In this document: positions 7,665-17,307 of the stretch, piece by piece
Numbering within the stretch: position 1 is the stretch's first letter
How the letters are laid out: each line of letters begins with the position of its first letter
Assembly (NCBI GenBank): GCA_036264355.1
Contig: DATARD010000009.1
Coordinates: 1 to 39,166, forward strand
Direction: 5' to 3'
Source of the DNA: UBA5704 sp036264355
Lineage (GTDB): Bacteria > Acidobacteriota > Thermoanaerobaculia > Multivoradales > UBA5704
Length of the DNA: 39,166 nt
The notes under the pieces: model-generated
Seen by the model: the letters and a program-made list of their open reading frames with translations, nothing else
Told to the model about the DNA's origin: nothing
Databases searched by the model: none
Translations under genes and position numbers: made by a program

Positions 7665-8364
7665 GCACCGCGGCGGAGGGGGCGTAGTAGGCGGAGCCCT
7701 GCTTGTAGTAGTTGACGATTTCGGCGCCGCCGGACCTCGTGCGGGCGTTGATCGCCTCGATCTTGTCGGCGGCGAGGAGCTGCGGCAGCGGGATGCCGTT
7801 GACCGTGGCGTAGCGCGGCAGCGGCACCATGGTGTCGCCGTGGCCGCCGAGGACGAAGGCGTCGATGTCCTGCACCGAGATCTTGAGCGCGTCGGCGATG
7901 AACCAGCGCATGCGGGCGGCGTCGAGCACTCCCGCCATGCCGATGATCCGTTCGCGCGGGAAGCCGGAGACGCGGCGCGCGACTTCGCACATGGCGTCGA
8001 GCGGGTTGGTGACCATGATGATGATGGTGTCCGGCGAATATTTGACGAGCTGGGTGGTGACCTCGCGGATGATGTCGGTGTTCTTGGCGAGGAGGTCGTC
8101 GCGGCTCATGCCCGGCTTGCGGGCGAGGCCGGAGGTGACCACGCAGACGTCGGAGCCGGCGGTGGGCGCGTAGTCGCCGCCGCCTTCGATCTTCGCGTTG
8201 AAGCCGAGCACCGGCGCGGCTTCCATCATGTCGAGCGCCTTGCCGGTGGCGAGGTCGGCCAGCACGTCCACCATCACCACGTCGGCCAGCTCGGCCTCGG
8301 CGATCCGTTGAGCGGTGGTGGCGCCGACGTTGCCGGCCCCCACCACGGTGACTTTGTATCGCAT
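7435..8364 (-). CDS. mdh: Malate dehydrogenase, LDH-like NAD-dependent type
   Basis: The protein has 309 residues, the normal length for LDH-type bacterial malate dehydrogenases. It oxidises malate to oxaloacetate with NAD in the citric acid cycle, in the cytoplasm. Visible features: NAD-binding GAGNVG (residues 9-14), Asp33 at the end of the second strand (VMVDV), Arg82 and Arg88 in the substrate loop (ARKPGMSRDD; the Arg at 82 marks malate rather than lactate specificity), Asn120 (VTNPLD), Arg151 and catalytic His175 (GGHGDTMVPL). The ATG at 8364 has GGAGAG upstream. It starts 23 bp after the icd stop on the same strand, so icd-mdh form a citric acid cycle transcription unit. Its last 74 codons are duplicated in the toxin gene downstream. 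Confidence 0.97.
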   Translation of the reverse strand: MRYKVTVVGAGNVGATTAQRIAEAELADVVMVDVLADLATGKALDMMEAAPVLGFNAKIEGGGDYAPTAGSDVCVVTSGLARKPGMSRDDLLAKNTDIIREVTTQLVKYSPDTIIIMVTNPLDAMCEVARRVSGFPRERIIGMAGVLDAARMRWFIADALKISVQDIDAFVLGGHGDTMVPLPRYATVNGIPLPQLLAADKIEAINARTRSGGAEIVNYYKQGSAYYAPSAAVLDMVAAILHDKKKILPCAVFLNGEYGLKDLFVGVPALLGRKGMEKVIELDLSADEKAALQKSADAVHELVTALPKF

Positions 8365-8387
8365 CGGAGCTCTCCGTCCGTTTGGGT

Positions 8388-9638
<1,251 letters not shown>

Positions 9639-9774
9639 GACCGTGCTCCTCCTGGAGAAAGGTGCTGCGAAATGGGACGCGCAGACCGGCGGACCTGCCG
9701 AGCGCGAGCGTAAAGTATCACAGGGAGGCGCGCGGCTGGCCGCCCCGGCGGGTGGGCCGGCCCGCGCCGGAAGC
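9639..9774. other. Intergenic region between icd and a sigma-54-type promoter
   Basis: This divergent spacer should hold the icd promoter (minus strand) and any activator sites for the sigma-54-type promoter at 9775. I see GC-rich partial inverted repeats around 9740-9770 (GGCGGG/CCCGCGCC) but no clear operator. Confidence 0.4.
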
Positions 9775-9790
9775 TGGCACATGGCTTGCT
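9775..9790 (+). promoter_or_regulatory. Sigma-54 (RpoN) -24/-12 promoter
   Basis: TGGCAC-ATGGC-TTGCT matches the sigma-54 consensus TGGCAC-N5-TTGCW exactly, with the invariant GG (9776-9777) and GC (9788-9789) at the required 10-bp spacing. Transcription would start near 9801, about 50 bp before the small membrane protein ATG at 9852. Sigma-54 promoters need an enhancer-binding activator, presumably bound in the 9639-9774 spacer. Confidence 0.7.
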
Positions 9791-9851
9791 CCCTCTGAAT
9801 GAGGCGCGGGAGCGCTGCCGCTCCGGCGTTTCTCACAGAAGAGGGGCTCCC

Positions 9852-10079
9852 ATGATCACGCGACCCGTTACTCTCCCTGAGCTCGGCATGATCGCCGGAA
9901 CCCGCGCGGCGTTGGGCGCAGGAATCGCCTTGCTGCTGGGCGATCGCCTCGACCGCAGACCGAAACGCGCAGTCGGCTGGACCCTGGTGGCGGTCGGCGC
10001 GCTGAGCACCTTGCCGCTGCTGGCCGGAGTGCTCCATCGCAAGCCGAGCCCGGAGCCCGAGCTGGGGCTCGGAATCTGA
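9852..10079 (+). CDS. Small membrane protein, probably sigma-54-dependent
   Basis: The gene encodes 75 residues from an ATG at 9852 with GAGGGG six bases upstream. Two hydrophobic segments (residues about 10-30 and 40-60) flank a basic loop, DRLDRRPKRAVG, so it is probably a hairpin inner-membrane protein; the tail is Pro/Glu-rich. I do not recognise a named family. The upstream -24/-12 element suggests induction by a stress or nutrient signal. The downstream cytidine deaminase gene starts 51 bp later on the same strand and might be cotranscribed. Confidence 0.7.
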   Translation: MITRPVTLPELGMIAGTRAALGAGIALLLGDRLDRRPKRAVGWTLVAVGALSTLPLLAGVLHRKPSPEPELGLGI

Positions 10080-10130
10080 AAGGGGAGCCCAGCCCTGCGG
10101 GGTTCCCTCTCCCCGTGTTAGATTTCCTGG

Positions 10131-10571
10131 ATGGACTGGGAGCCCTTGATCGCCGCCGCGCGCGCCGCGCGCGCTCACTCGTACTCGCCCTACAGCGGCT
10201 TTCCGGTGGGCGCGGCGATCCTCATGGAGGACGGCTCGATCTGGGCGGCGGCCAACGTGGAGAACTGCATTCCGGCGCTCGCCATCTGCGCGGAGCGCAA
10301 CGCGATGTCCGCCGCGGCATCAGCCGGCCTGCGCCATCCCCGGGCGGTGGTGGTGATCACCGCGACCGATCCGCCGGCTTCACCCTGCGGCCTGTGCCGG
10401 CAGACCCTCTCCGAGTTCGCCGACGATCTCCCGATCCTCCTCGTCAGCTCGGCCGATCCGGACGCTCCGCACGCTCCGGACGCTGCGGCCGGCACGCGGG
10501 AGGAGGTCCGTCTGATCGACCTTCTGCCGCGGCGGTTCCGGCTTGAGCCGGCACCGCGGGGAAGGACATAA
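10131..10571 (+). CDS. cdd: Cytidine deaminase
   Basis: The protein has 146 residues, the size of the small tetrameric bacterial and eukaryotic type. It deaminates cytidine and deoxycytidine to uridine forms in pyrimidine salvage. Visible features: SPYSGFPVGAA near residues 19-29, the substrate-binding NVEN motif (residues 42-45), the zinc-ligand and catalytic CAE (C53, E55), and the PCGLC zinc pair (C86, C89). The C-terminal 35 residues are Pro/Asp/Ala-rich and poorly conserved. No strong ribosome-binding site is seen directly upstream of the ATG. Confidence 0.93.
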   Translation: MDWEPLIAAARAARAHSYSPYSGFPVGAAILMEDGSIWAAANVENCIPALAICAERNAMSAAASAGLRHPRAVVVITATDPPASPCGLCRQTLSEFADDLPILLVSSADPDAPHAPDAAAGTREEVRLIDLLPRRFRLEPAPRGRT

Positions 10572-10625
10572 TCCGCTCCAGGCAGTTGCTCCGCAGGACT
10601 TACGCTCACGACAAGGAGATCAAGA

Positions 10626-10925
10626 ATGTCCAGGAAATGGATCGCGGCAGTGACGTTGACGGCGACTCTGCTCGGCGTGCCGGCGGCCTTCGCGGCGCCG
10701 CCGAAGACCTACCAGGTCACCGGCCCCGTGCTCGAGCTGACGAGCGACATGATCGTGGTGAAGAAGGGCAACGACCGCTGGGAGATCGCGCGCACGGCGG
10801 ACACCAAGGTCACCGGCGATCTCAAGGTCGGCTCGACGGTCACCATCCAGTACCGGATGACCGCGGCGAGCGTCGAGGTCAAGGCCGAGAAGGCCCCGGC
10901 GGCGAAGAAGGGCAAGAAGGGGTAG
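10626..10925 (+). CDS. Small exported protein, possibly DUF5666-like
   Basis: The gene encodes 99 residues from an ATG with AAGGAG at ideal spacing. A signal peptide ends at about residue 23 (VPAAFAAPP). The mature part is one short beta-rich domain (YQVTGPVLELTSDMIVVKKG, then DTKVTGDLKVGSTVTIQY), which resembles OB-like or DUF5666-type periplasmic domains, and it ends in a Lys/Ala-rich tail (KAPAAKKGKKG). Function unknown. It is followed by a strong inverted repeat shared with the convergent BNR-repeat gene. Confidence 0.8.
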   Translation: MSRKWIAAVTLTATLLGVPAAFAAPPKTYQVTGPVLELTSDMIVVKKGNDRWEIARTADTKVTGDLKVGSTVTIQYRMTAASVEVKAEKAPAAKKGKKG

Positions 10926-10941
10926 AGCCCTCTCCCCCTGA

Positions 10942-10992
10942 CCCCCTCTCCCGTGCGTGCCCCCGCACACCCACCCCGAACGGGAGAGGGGG
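10942..10992. terminator. Bidirectional hairpin terminator between convergent genes
   Basis: A perfect 13-bp inverted repeat (CCCCCTCTCCCGT 10942-10954, ACGGGAGAGGGGG 10980-10992), with a smaller GTGC/GCAC stem in its loop, lies between the stops of the plus-strand small exported protein gene and the minus-strand BNR-repeat gene at 10999. There is no long T-tract. The CCCTCTCCCG core also looks like dispersed REP-type palindromes of high-G+C genomes. Confidence 0.6.
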
Positions 10993-10998
10993 GAATGT

Positions 10999-13900
10999 TT
11001 ACGGCAACACCGGCGCCAGCTTCCCCCCGGCCGCGCGGACGCGGCGGTCGAGATCGCGCAGGGGACCGTCGACCATGGCTTTCCAGCGGTCGATGCCGGC
11101 CTGCGCTTTCTGGCGGTATTGGGCGAAGACTTCGCGCTGCGGACCGGTGGGCGGACGGTCGGCGGATTCGAGGTCGGTGGTGAGCGGACCGAGGACGGCG
11201 GCGACGGCGGCGAGGCTGTCTTGCGCGGCTCGTCTCCGGCCGCCCCCCTGGAGCGCGCCGACGTCGGTGGTGAGGCGCTTGGCCATGTCGCGGAGAGTGA
11301 GGAGCGCGGCGGAGCTTTTTCCCGCGGCGGCGAGCTCGTCGTCCAGTTGATGCAGCCGCTTGGTCACCGCCTCCATCTGCTCCTGCGCGTCGGTCACCTG
11401 TTCAAACGTCGCGACAACCTCCTGATAGAAGTCGTGCTGCGCCTGGAGGTCCGCGGGCGGGACGTCGACGCGCGGATCCATGGCGACGGTCAAGGGTTGG
11501 CTCTTGGTCTTGCCGTCGACGGTGAGGCGGACCTGATAGGTGCCGGGCAGGACGAAGAGCCCCTGCGGCAGCTCGGGGGTGTCGGCGCCGGGGACGGCGA
11601 ACGAGGAGTATTCGTAGTCCACGGCGCGCGGCCGGGGGCCGCGGAGGTCCCAGACGAAGCGGTTGTGGCCGGCGGCGGCGGGCAGCGGGCGCGGCGGCTG
11701 TACCCAGTCTGCGGTGAAATAGCGGCCCGACTCGGGGTGCTCCGGCGTCTTGTCGCTGCGGAAGCTGCGCACCACCTTCCCCTGGGCGTCGGCGATCTCC
11801 AGGATCACCGGACCGTGGGTCCCGGCCGGCAGCTCGTAGTCGAAGATCGCGCCGGCCGGCGGATTGAAGGCACGCGGCTCGTCGAGCGGCAGCGGCGTGT
11901 CGCGGTTCTGGTTGCCGCTCACGCGATAGGCGACGGCCGGCGGGACCAGCAGCGCTTCCACGGCGGGACCGTTCAGGTGGCGCAACGGCGTATAGGCGTC
12001 GAGCACCCAGATCGACCGCCCCTCGGTCGCCGCGATCAGGTCGTCGCCGTGGATGGTGAGGTCGTTGACGCCGGTGGTCGGCAGGTTGTGCTGCAGCGGC
12101 TGCCAGCTCCCGCCGTCGTCGAAGGAGACGAAGACGCCGTGCTGCGTGCCGGCGAACAGCAGGCCCGGCCGCTTCGGGTCCTGGCGCACGACGCTGACGT
12201 AGCCGTCCTCGGGCAGACCGGCCACCGCGGCGCGCCAGCTCTTCCCGAAATCGTGGGTGACATAGAGATAAGGACGAAAGTCGTCGGCGCGGTGGCGGTC
12301 CACGGCGGCGTAGGCGCTCTCCGCCGAGGTCGGCGAGGCGTCGATCTGGGCGATCCGGCTCCAGTCGGCGAGACCGGGCGGCGTCACGTCCTGCCAGGTC
12401 TTGCCATCGTCGCGGGTGAGATGGATCATGCCGTCGTCCGCGCCCACCCACACGGTGCCCGCGGCGACCGGCGATGGCGCGATGGTCGAGATGGTGCCGT
12501 AGCCGCAGGCGCGCGCCCGGTTCAGCGCCACCACCTCGGCGGTGCAGTCGGCCGGCAGGTTGGCGGCGGTATAGGACGGATCGGCGCCGGTCAGGTCCGG
12601 GCTGATGAATTCCCAGCTCTGCCCCTGGTCGATCGAGCGTGACAGCACCTGCGAGCCGAAATAGATCGCGTGCGGCGGCAGCGGCGAGATGGCGAGCGGG
12701 GTGAGCCAGGTCGAGCGGTAGCGCACGCTGGTGGGCCGCTGGCCGTAGGTCGACACCGGCCACGGCGCCACGTTCTGCGCCTGGCCGGTCTTCGCGTCCC
12801 AGCGCGTCAGGCGCCCACCGAGGCCGGTGCCGAAGACGAGGTCGGCGTTGCCCGGGAACGGAATGTCGTAGTCGCGCTCGTCGCCGCCCACCGGATGCCA
12901 GTCGCGGAAGGTGAGCTGGCCGTAGTCGCTGCGGCTGGCGACTCCCACGGTGCCGCTGTCCTGCTGGCCGCTGTAGATCCAGTAGGGGAAGCGGTCGTCG
13001 GTCGCCACGTGGTAGAACTGGCCGGTCGGCTGGTTGTACCAGGAGCTCCAGCTCGCGCCGCCGTTGACCGTCACCACCGCGCCCTGGTCGCTGCCGGTGA
13101 TCATCCGCTCCGGATGGTCCGGATCGATCCACAGGACGTGGTAGTCGTCACCGCCCGGCGCGCCGCGGAAGAAATTGAACGTCTTGCCGCCGTCCTTGGA
13201 GACGCGGATGGACTGCCCCATCGCATAGATCGTGTCGGCATTGCGCGGATCGATGGTGACGCTCGCGGAGTAGGCGCTGGAGAGGCTCGCGTTGGCGTTG
13301 GCCCGCTGCCAGGTAGCGCCGCCGTCGTCGGAGCGGTAGAGCCCGGCGACGCCGGCCGCGGGCAGGGCGTCGATGGTGGCATAGACCCGCCCATGCGGCG
13401 CCACGGCAAGCCCGATGCGGCCCAGGGAAGCCTCCGGCAGGCCGTGCCCGGCAAGCCGCGCCCAGGTCTTGCCGCCGTCGGTCGACTTCCAGATGCCGCT
13501 CCCCGGTCCGACATTCGGGGTGAAATACGACAGCCAGGGATAGTTCCGCATCTGCCAGGTGGAGGCGAAGATCGTGTCCGAAGCCGCCGGATCGGAGGCC
13601 AGGTCGGTCGCCCCGGTGAGCTCGTCCACCGCCAGGACTTTCTGCCAGGTGGCCCCGCCGTCCGCTGTCCGGAAGACGCCGCGCTCCGCGTTGGCGCCGA
13701 AGAGATGGCCGAGGGCGGCGACCAGCACGACGTCCGGATTGCGCGGATCGATCCACACCCGTCCGATATGCCGGCTGTCCGTGAGGCCGCGCTGCTCCCA
13801 CGTCCTGCCGCCGTCGCGCGAACGGTAGACGCCGTTGCCCGACATCATGTCCCATCGCGTGGTGACCTGGCCGGTCCCCACCCACAGGATGGACGGATTG

Positions 13901-14205
13901 CTCGGCGCCACGGCCAGGGCGCCGATCGACGCCGTCTTCTCATGGTCCATCAGAGAGGTCCACGTCCGTCCGGCATCCGTCGTCTTCCACACCCCGCCGT
14001 CCGGCGTTCCGATGTAGAACGTCTCCGGCTGCCCGGGAACGCCCACGGCGCACGTCGCCCAGCCGCCGCGCAACGGTCCGACGAGCCGCCACTGGAGAGC
14101 CGAGTAGGATTCAGGAGGTACGGGAGCGGCAGAAACGGCAAGGACGGAGAGCAGACTGAGGATCAGAATCAAGACCAGGATCGGAATCGGACGGCGGAAA
14201 GTCAT
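10999..14205 (-). CDS. Secreted BNR/VPS10 (sortilin-like) beta-propeller protein
   Basis: The protein has 1068 residues from an ATG at 14205, with GGAGGAG upstream. A long hydrophobic signal peptide (residues about 5-27) ends near VSAAPVP. Residues about 35-800 are many BNR/Asp-box and sortilin-type repeats of the form S/T-x-D-G-G-x-T-W (for example KTTDAGRTWTSL, RSRDGGRTWEQR, KSTDGGKTWARL, THDFGKSWRAA), which build beta-propellers. Residues about 870-1060 are a C-terminal region with a FLVLPGTYQVRLTVDG segment and a helical, possibly coiled stretch. Acidobacterial proteins of this type are often labelled glycosyl hydrolases, but no catalytic residues can be pointed to; binding or outer-surface roles are equally possible. 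It is convergent with the small exported protein gene and divergent from the TDGT-repeat gene. Confidence 0.88.
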   Translation of the reverse strand: MTFRRPIPILVLILILSLLSVLAVSAAPVPPESYSALQWRLVGPLRGGWATCAVGVPGQPETFYIGTPDGGVWKTTDAGRTWTSLMDHEKTASIGALAVAPSNPSILWVGTGQVTTRWDMMSGNGVYRSRDGGRTWEQRGLTDSRHIGRVWIDPRNPDVVLVAALGHLFGANAERGVFRTADGGATWQKVLAVDELTGATDLASDPAASDTIFASTWQMRNYPWLSYFTPNVGPGSGIWKSTDGGKTWARLAGHGLPEASLGRIGLAVAPHGRVYATIDALPAAGVAGLYRSDDGGATWQRANANASLSSAYSASVTIDPRNADTIYAMGQSIRVSKDGGKTFNFFRGAPGGDDYHVLWIDPDHPERMITGSDQGAVVTVNGGASWSSWYNQPTGQFYHVATDDRFPYWIYSGQQDSGTVGVASRSDYGQLTFRDWHPVGGDERDYDIPFPGNADLVFGTGLGGRLTRWDAKTGQAQNVAPWPVSTYGQRPTSVRYRSTWLTPLAISPLPPHAIYFGSQVLSRSIDQGQSWEFISPDLTGADPSYTAANLPADCTAEVVALNRARACGYGTISTIAPSPVAAGTVWVGADDGMIHLTRDDGKTWQDVTPPGLADWSRIAQIDASPTSAESAYAAVDRHRADDFRPYLYVTHDFGKSWRAAVAGLPEDGYVSVVRQDPKRPGLLFAGTQHGVFVSFDDGGSWQPLQHNLPTTGVNDLTIHGDDLIAATEGRSIWVLDAYTPLRHLNGPAVEALLVPPAVAYRVSGNQNRDTPLPLDEPRAFNPPAGAIFDYELPAGTHGPVILEIADAQGKVVRSFRSDKTPEHPESGRYFTADWVQPPRPLPAAAGHNRFVWDLRGPRPRAVDYEYSSFAVPGADTPELPQGLFVLPGTYQVRLTVDGKTKSQPLTVAMDPRVDVPPADLQAQHDFYQEVVATFEQVTDAQEQMEAVTKRLHQLDDELAAAGKSSAALLTLRDMAKRLTTDVGALQGGGRRRAAQDSLAAVAAVLGPLTTDLESADRPPTGPQREVFAQYRQKAQAGIDRWKAMVDGPLRDLDRRVRAAGGKLAPVLP

Positions 14206-14365
14206 TGAGCTCCTCCATGGGCCATGGACGTGCTGCGCCTGGCTGACCGTTCTACAGGAAAAGGGCGTCTTCGGCCAGCCCCGGCGTGCTCCGGGGGGCT
14301 CGTCGAAGCCCGCCTCCCGCCACTCTGGGTCGTTGGGCCGTCACTGTATCAGGAGAGGGTCTATC

Positions 14366-17155
14366 ATGCCGATCATGCAACCCCTGCGCACGCTCCTCCC
14401 CTTGCTCCTGCTCCCCCGCCTGGCCGCCGCCGGAGACCCGGTGCCGCGCCTGGTGCGCGACCTGGATCAGACGACCTACACCGCCAGCTCCAGCCCGCGC
14501 CAGCGCGCCGGTGTGAGCAATGGTTTCGCGTTCACGGCCTTCGGCAACCGCGAGCTGTGGATCTACGACGGAAGGGATGAGACGTTCCAGCCGCTGCTGG
14601 TGGGCCAGGAGATCCGCCAGCTCTCCGGCGCGATCTACGCGCGGCGCGGCGCGTCCGGCGGCTGGAGGATCTGGGCGGTCGAAGGCGATCCGTATTCCCA
14701 TGTCGAGCCGATCACCCTGCAGCCGCTCGCCCGCATCGGCAGGGTCTATGCTCCCCGGGACGGCGGGGGAGCTTTGCTCTTTGACGCGGACAACGGCCGC
14801 GGACCCGGGCTGTGGTCGGTGAACGGACACCAGCAGCCGGTCGAGATCGCGCGGCCGCTTCCCTACCCGGACGGCGCCCTGCTGCGCGACCTGACGGTCT
14901 ACCGCGGCAAGACCTACTTCGTCGCGCGCCACCGCGACCTGGGCAGCGCGCTGTGGACCACCGACGAGACGCCTGCCGGCACCTTTCCCATCATTCCCAT
15001 CGGCGCTTCCGCGCCGGGAACGCTCGCTCCGGTGCTCCTCCCCGGCGTCGTCCGGAACCGGCTGCTGCTGGCGGTGTCGGGCGCCCCCGGACGCGCACCG
15101 GCCCTCTGGCTGAGCGATGGCACGGCGCATGGAACCCACAAGCTGCTGGAGATCGGCCACGGACGGACCGGCGCGAGCCTGACGGACGCGGTGCAGGTCC
15201 CTTTCACCAACCGCGTGTTCTTCGTCGCCGACGACGGCCGGACCGGCAGACAGCTCTGGGTGACGAACGGCACGGTCGCCGGCACGCGCCGGCTGACGCA
15301 TTTCACCGCCGCCGATCCGTTCGCCGGCTCCGCCCTGGCCGCGACGACGCTCGCCGGCCGTTTCGTCTTCTTCGCCGACGACGGCGTGCACGGCCGCGAG
15401 TTGTGGTGGACCGACGGCACGCCGGAAGGCACGCGCCTGCTGGTGGACGCCTGCCCGGGAGCCTGCGGCTCGACGGGCGAGATCCTGCGCACCCTCGAGG
15501 CCGTCGACGACACGCACCAGCCCGAGCGCCTGCTCTTCTCGGCGCCGGCGCCGGATGGCGGCGGTCTCGAGCTGTGGTCGACCGACGGCACGCCCGGCGG
15601 CACGGGTCGCCTGAGCGATCTGTGCCCGGGCGCGTGCAGCGGCGAGCCGCGCGCCATGACGGCCGGCAGCTTCTTCCTGGCCAGCGCCGGCACCCTCTTC
15701 ACCGCCGCGACGCCCGCCGGAGAGCGGGCGCTCTGGTTCACCGACGGCACGGCGGAGGGAACCCGGAAGCTGACGCCGCCGGGAGCCACGGTGACCTCGA
15801 CGGCCCCCCTGGCCGTCTCCGATGCCGAATTCGGCGACGAGCTCTGGACGACCGACGGCACGCCGGAAGGCACCCGCCTCTGGTACGACCTCGGACGGGA
15901 GATCGACAGCGGCTCGCATCCCGCCTTTCTCGGCACCGCTTCCAGTCCCGGCGGCGACCGCGTCGTCTTCTCCGCCTTTACCCCGGCCCGCGGCATCCGG
16001 CTGTACGCGAGCGACGGCACCGCCGCCGGAACGCTGCCGCTGGCGCTCCCCACGCCGGCACCCGATCTCGGCGTGCTCGCGCAATCGACGACCGCCGCCG
16101 GCCGCACGTTGTTCTCCGCCTGGGTGCGCGGCACAGAGAAGGCCGCGCTGTGGGGAGCCGACACCACGGGAGCCGTGCGGCTGACGCCACCCGGCGTCAC
16201 GGTCCAGGGAGGGCCTTTCCCCGTCGGCGAGCACGCCGTCTTCTTCGCCGCCGACGCCGAGCACGGCTCCGAGCCGTGGGTGAGCGACGGCACCCCGGAA
16301 TCGACCCACCTCCTCGCCGACCTGGTGCCCGGAGCGGACCCGAGCAGCGACGGCACCGGCGCGCAGCCCCTCCACGGCCAGCTCCTGTTCAGCCGCTTTG
16401 ACGACACGCAATCCTGGATCACCGACGGCACCGTCGAAGGGACCCGCCGCCTGCTCGACGCCTACCCGTTCCTCGCTCCCGCCGCGAACGTTTCACTCCC
16501 CTTGTTCACCGAAGCCCCGGGGAAGCTCTACTTCGCCGGCGCCGGCGCGCCCAACGGCCAGCCGGAGCTCTGGGTCAGCGACTGGACCGCGGCGGGAACG
16601 CACTCCCTCGGCTTTCCGGCCGCCGGTCTGGGAGTCGGCGGAATCCTCCCCGCGGGCTCGCGACTCTTCGTCTTCCTCTACGCGCTCGATGCAGGCGCCC
16701 CGGAGCCCGAGCCCCTCTGGGTGGTCGATCCCCTCTCGGGTACCGGGACCCCGGTGCCGCTCGCGGCGGACTTCCACTTCGGCTCCCTCCCACCGATCGC
16801 CTCTGGAAACCGTATGGTTTTCAGCGACGAGGACGAACATCTCTGGGTGACCGACGGCACGGCGGCGGGAACCTTCCCCCTTCAGGACCCCGCCGGCCAG
16901 GAGATCGTGCTCAGCGGCGGCGCCCGCGCCATCTCCTTCGCCGGCCACCTGATCGCCTCGGTGGCCCTGGCGTCGAGCATCAACGACTTCGGCCCCTGCT
17001 ACATCTGGGACGGCACCGGAGCGACCGCCTCGACAGCGACACCGGCAGCCGGCGTGCTCTGCAACGGCGACTTCTTCCCCGCCGGCTCCCGCCTCTATTT
17101 CACCGGCTATCAGCCGGACACCGGCGCGGAGCCGTGGGTGTTCGAGGAAAAGTAA
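14366..17155 (+). CDS. Secreted protein with 13 ELWxTDGTxxGT repeats
   Basis: The protein has 929 residues. The ATG at 14366 is chosen because AGGAGAGGG lies at good spacing; an ATG nine bases later is too far from it. A signal peptide (LLPLLLLPRLAAAG) ends near residue 22. From about residue 190 to the end I count 13 copies of a motif of the type ELWVTDGTxxGT (for example ELWWTDGTPEGT, ALWFTDGTAEGT, HLWVTDGTAAGT), spaced about 45-70 residues and usually preceded by a F-x-A-x-D/x-G-x-E/R strand. This repeat is common in large secreted proteins of Acidobacteriota, Myxococcota and Bacteroidota and probably forms beta-propeller blades. Two pairs of Cys in CPGAC segments may form disulfides. No catalytic domain is recognised; a surface or matrix role is inferred. 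Confidence 0.88.
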   Translation: MPIMQPLRTLLPLLLLPRLAAAGDPVPRLVRDLDQTTYTASSSPRQRAGVSNGFAFTAFGNRELWIYDGRDETFQPLLVGQEIRQLSGAIYARRGASGGWRIWAVEGDPYSHVEPITLQPLARIGRVYAPRDGGGALLFDADNGRGPGLWSVNGHQQPVEIARPLPYPDGALLRDLTVYRGKTYFVARHRDLGSALWTTDETPAGTFPIIPIGASAPGTLAPVLLPGVVRNRLLLAVSGAPGRAPALWLSDGTAHGTHKLLEIGHGRTGASLTDAVQVPFTNRVFFVADDGRTGRQLWVTNGTVAGTRRLTHFTAADPFAGSALAATTLAGRFVFFADDGVHGRELWWTDGTPEGTRLLVDACPGACGSTGEILRTLEAVDDTHQPERLLFSAPAPDGGGLELWSTDGTPGGTGRLSDLCPGACSGEPRAMTAGSFFLASAGTLFTAATPAGERALWFTDGTAEGTRKLTPPGATVTSTAPLAVSDAEFGDELWTTDGTPEGTRLWYDLGREIDSGSHPAFLGTASSPGGDRVVFSAFTPARGIRLYASDGTAAGTLPLALPTPAPDLGVLAQSTTAAGRTLFSAWVRGTEKAALWGADTTGAVRLTPPGVTVQGGPFPVGEHAVFFAADAEHGSEPWVSDGTPESTHLLADLVPGADPSSDGTGAQPLHGQLLFSRFDDTQSWITDGTVEGTRRLLDAYPFLAPAANVSLPLFTEAPGKLYFAGAGAPNGQPELWVSDWTAAGTHSLGFPAAGLGVGGILPAGSRLFVFLYALDAGAPEPEPLWVVDPLSGTGTPVPLAADFHFGSLPPIASGNRMVFSDEDEHLWVTDGTAAGTFPLQDPAGQEIVLSGGARAISFAGHLIASVALASSINDFGPCYIWDGTGATASTATPAAGVLCNGDFFPAGSRLYFTGYQPDTGAEPWVFEEK

Positions 17156-17193
17156 ACCTGCCGGTCTTCGACCGCAACGACGTCTGCCGCCAC

Positions 17194-17256
17194 GGCGAGC
17201 ATCACAAACACCGGGGTGAGCAACACAACACGGGCGGCGAGCAACACAACAGAGCG
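17194..17256. repeat. Tandem array 2A: three 21-bp units (GGYGAGCAACACAACA type)
   Basis: Three 21-bp units (17194-17214, 17215-17235, 17236-17256) share a GGYGAGCAWCACAA core. They lie between the TDGT-repeat gene and array 2B and have a different sequence from 2B but the same unit length. Confidence 0.8.
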
Positions 17257-17307
17257 CGGTGGCATCAGTGCACTCCCCGCGGGAATTCCAGACATGGAGA
17301 AGGCTGT

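Noticed and set aside
10080..10130. Terminator between the small membrane protein and cdd
   Set aside because: GGGGAG/CTCCCC can pair only with a loop of about 24 nt and no T-tract follows; read-through into cdd seems equally likely.
12670..14208. About 500-codon plus-strand frame opposite the BNR-repeat gene
   Set aside because: Antisense to a gene with signal peptide, ribosome-binding site and clear repeats; no domain recognisable.
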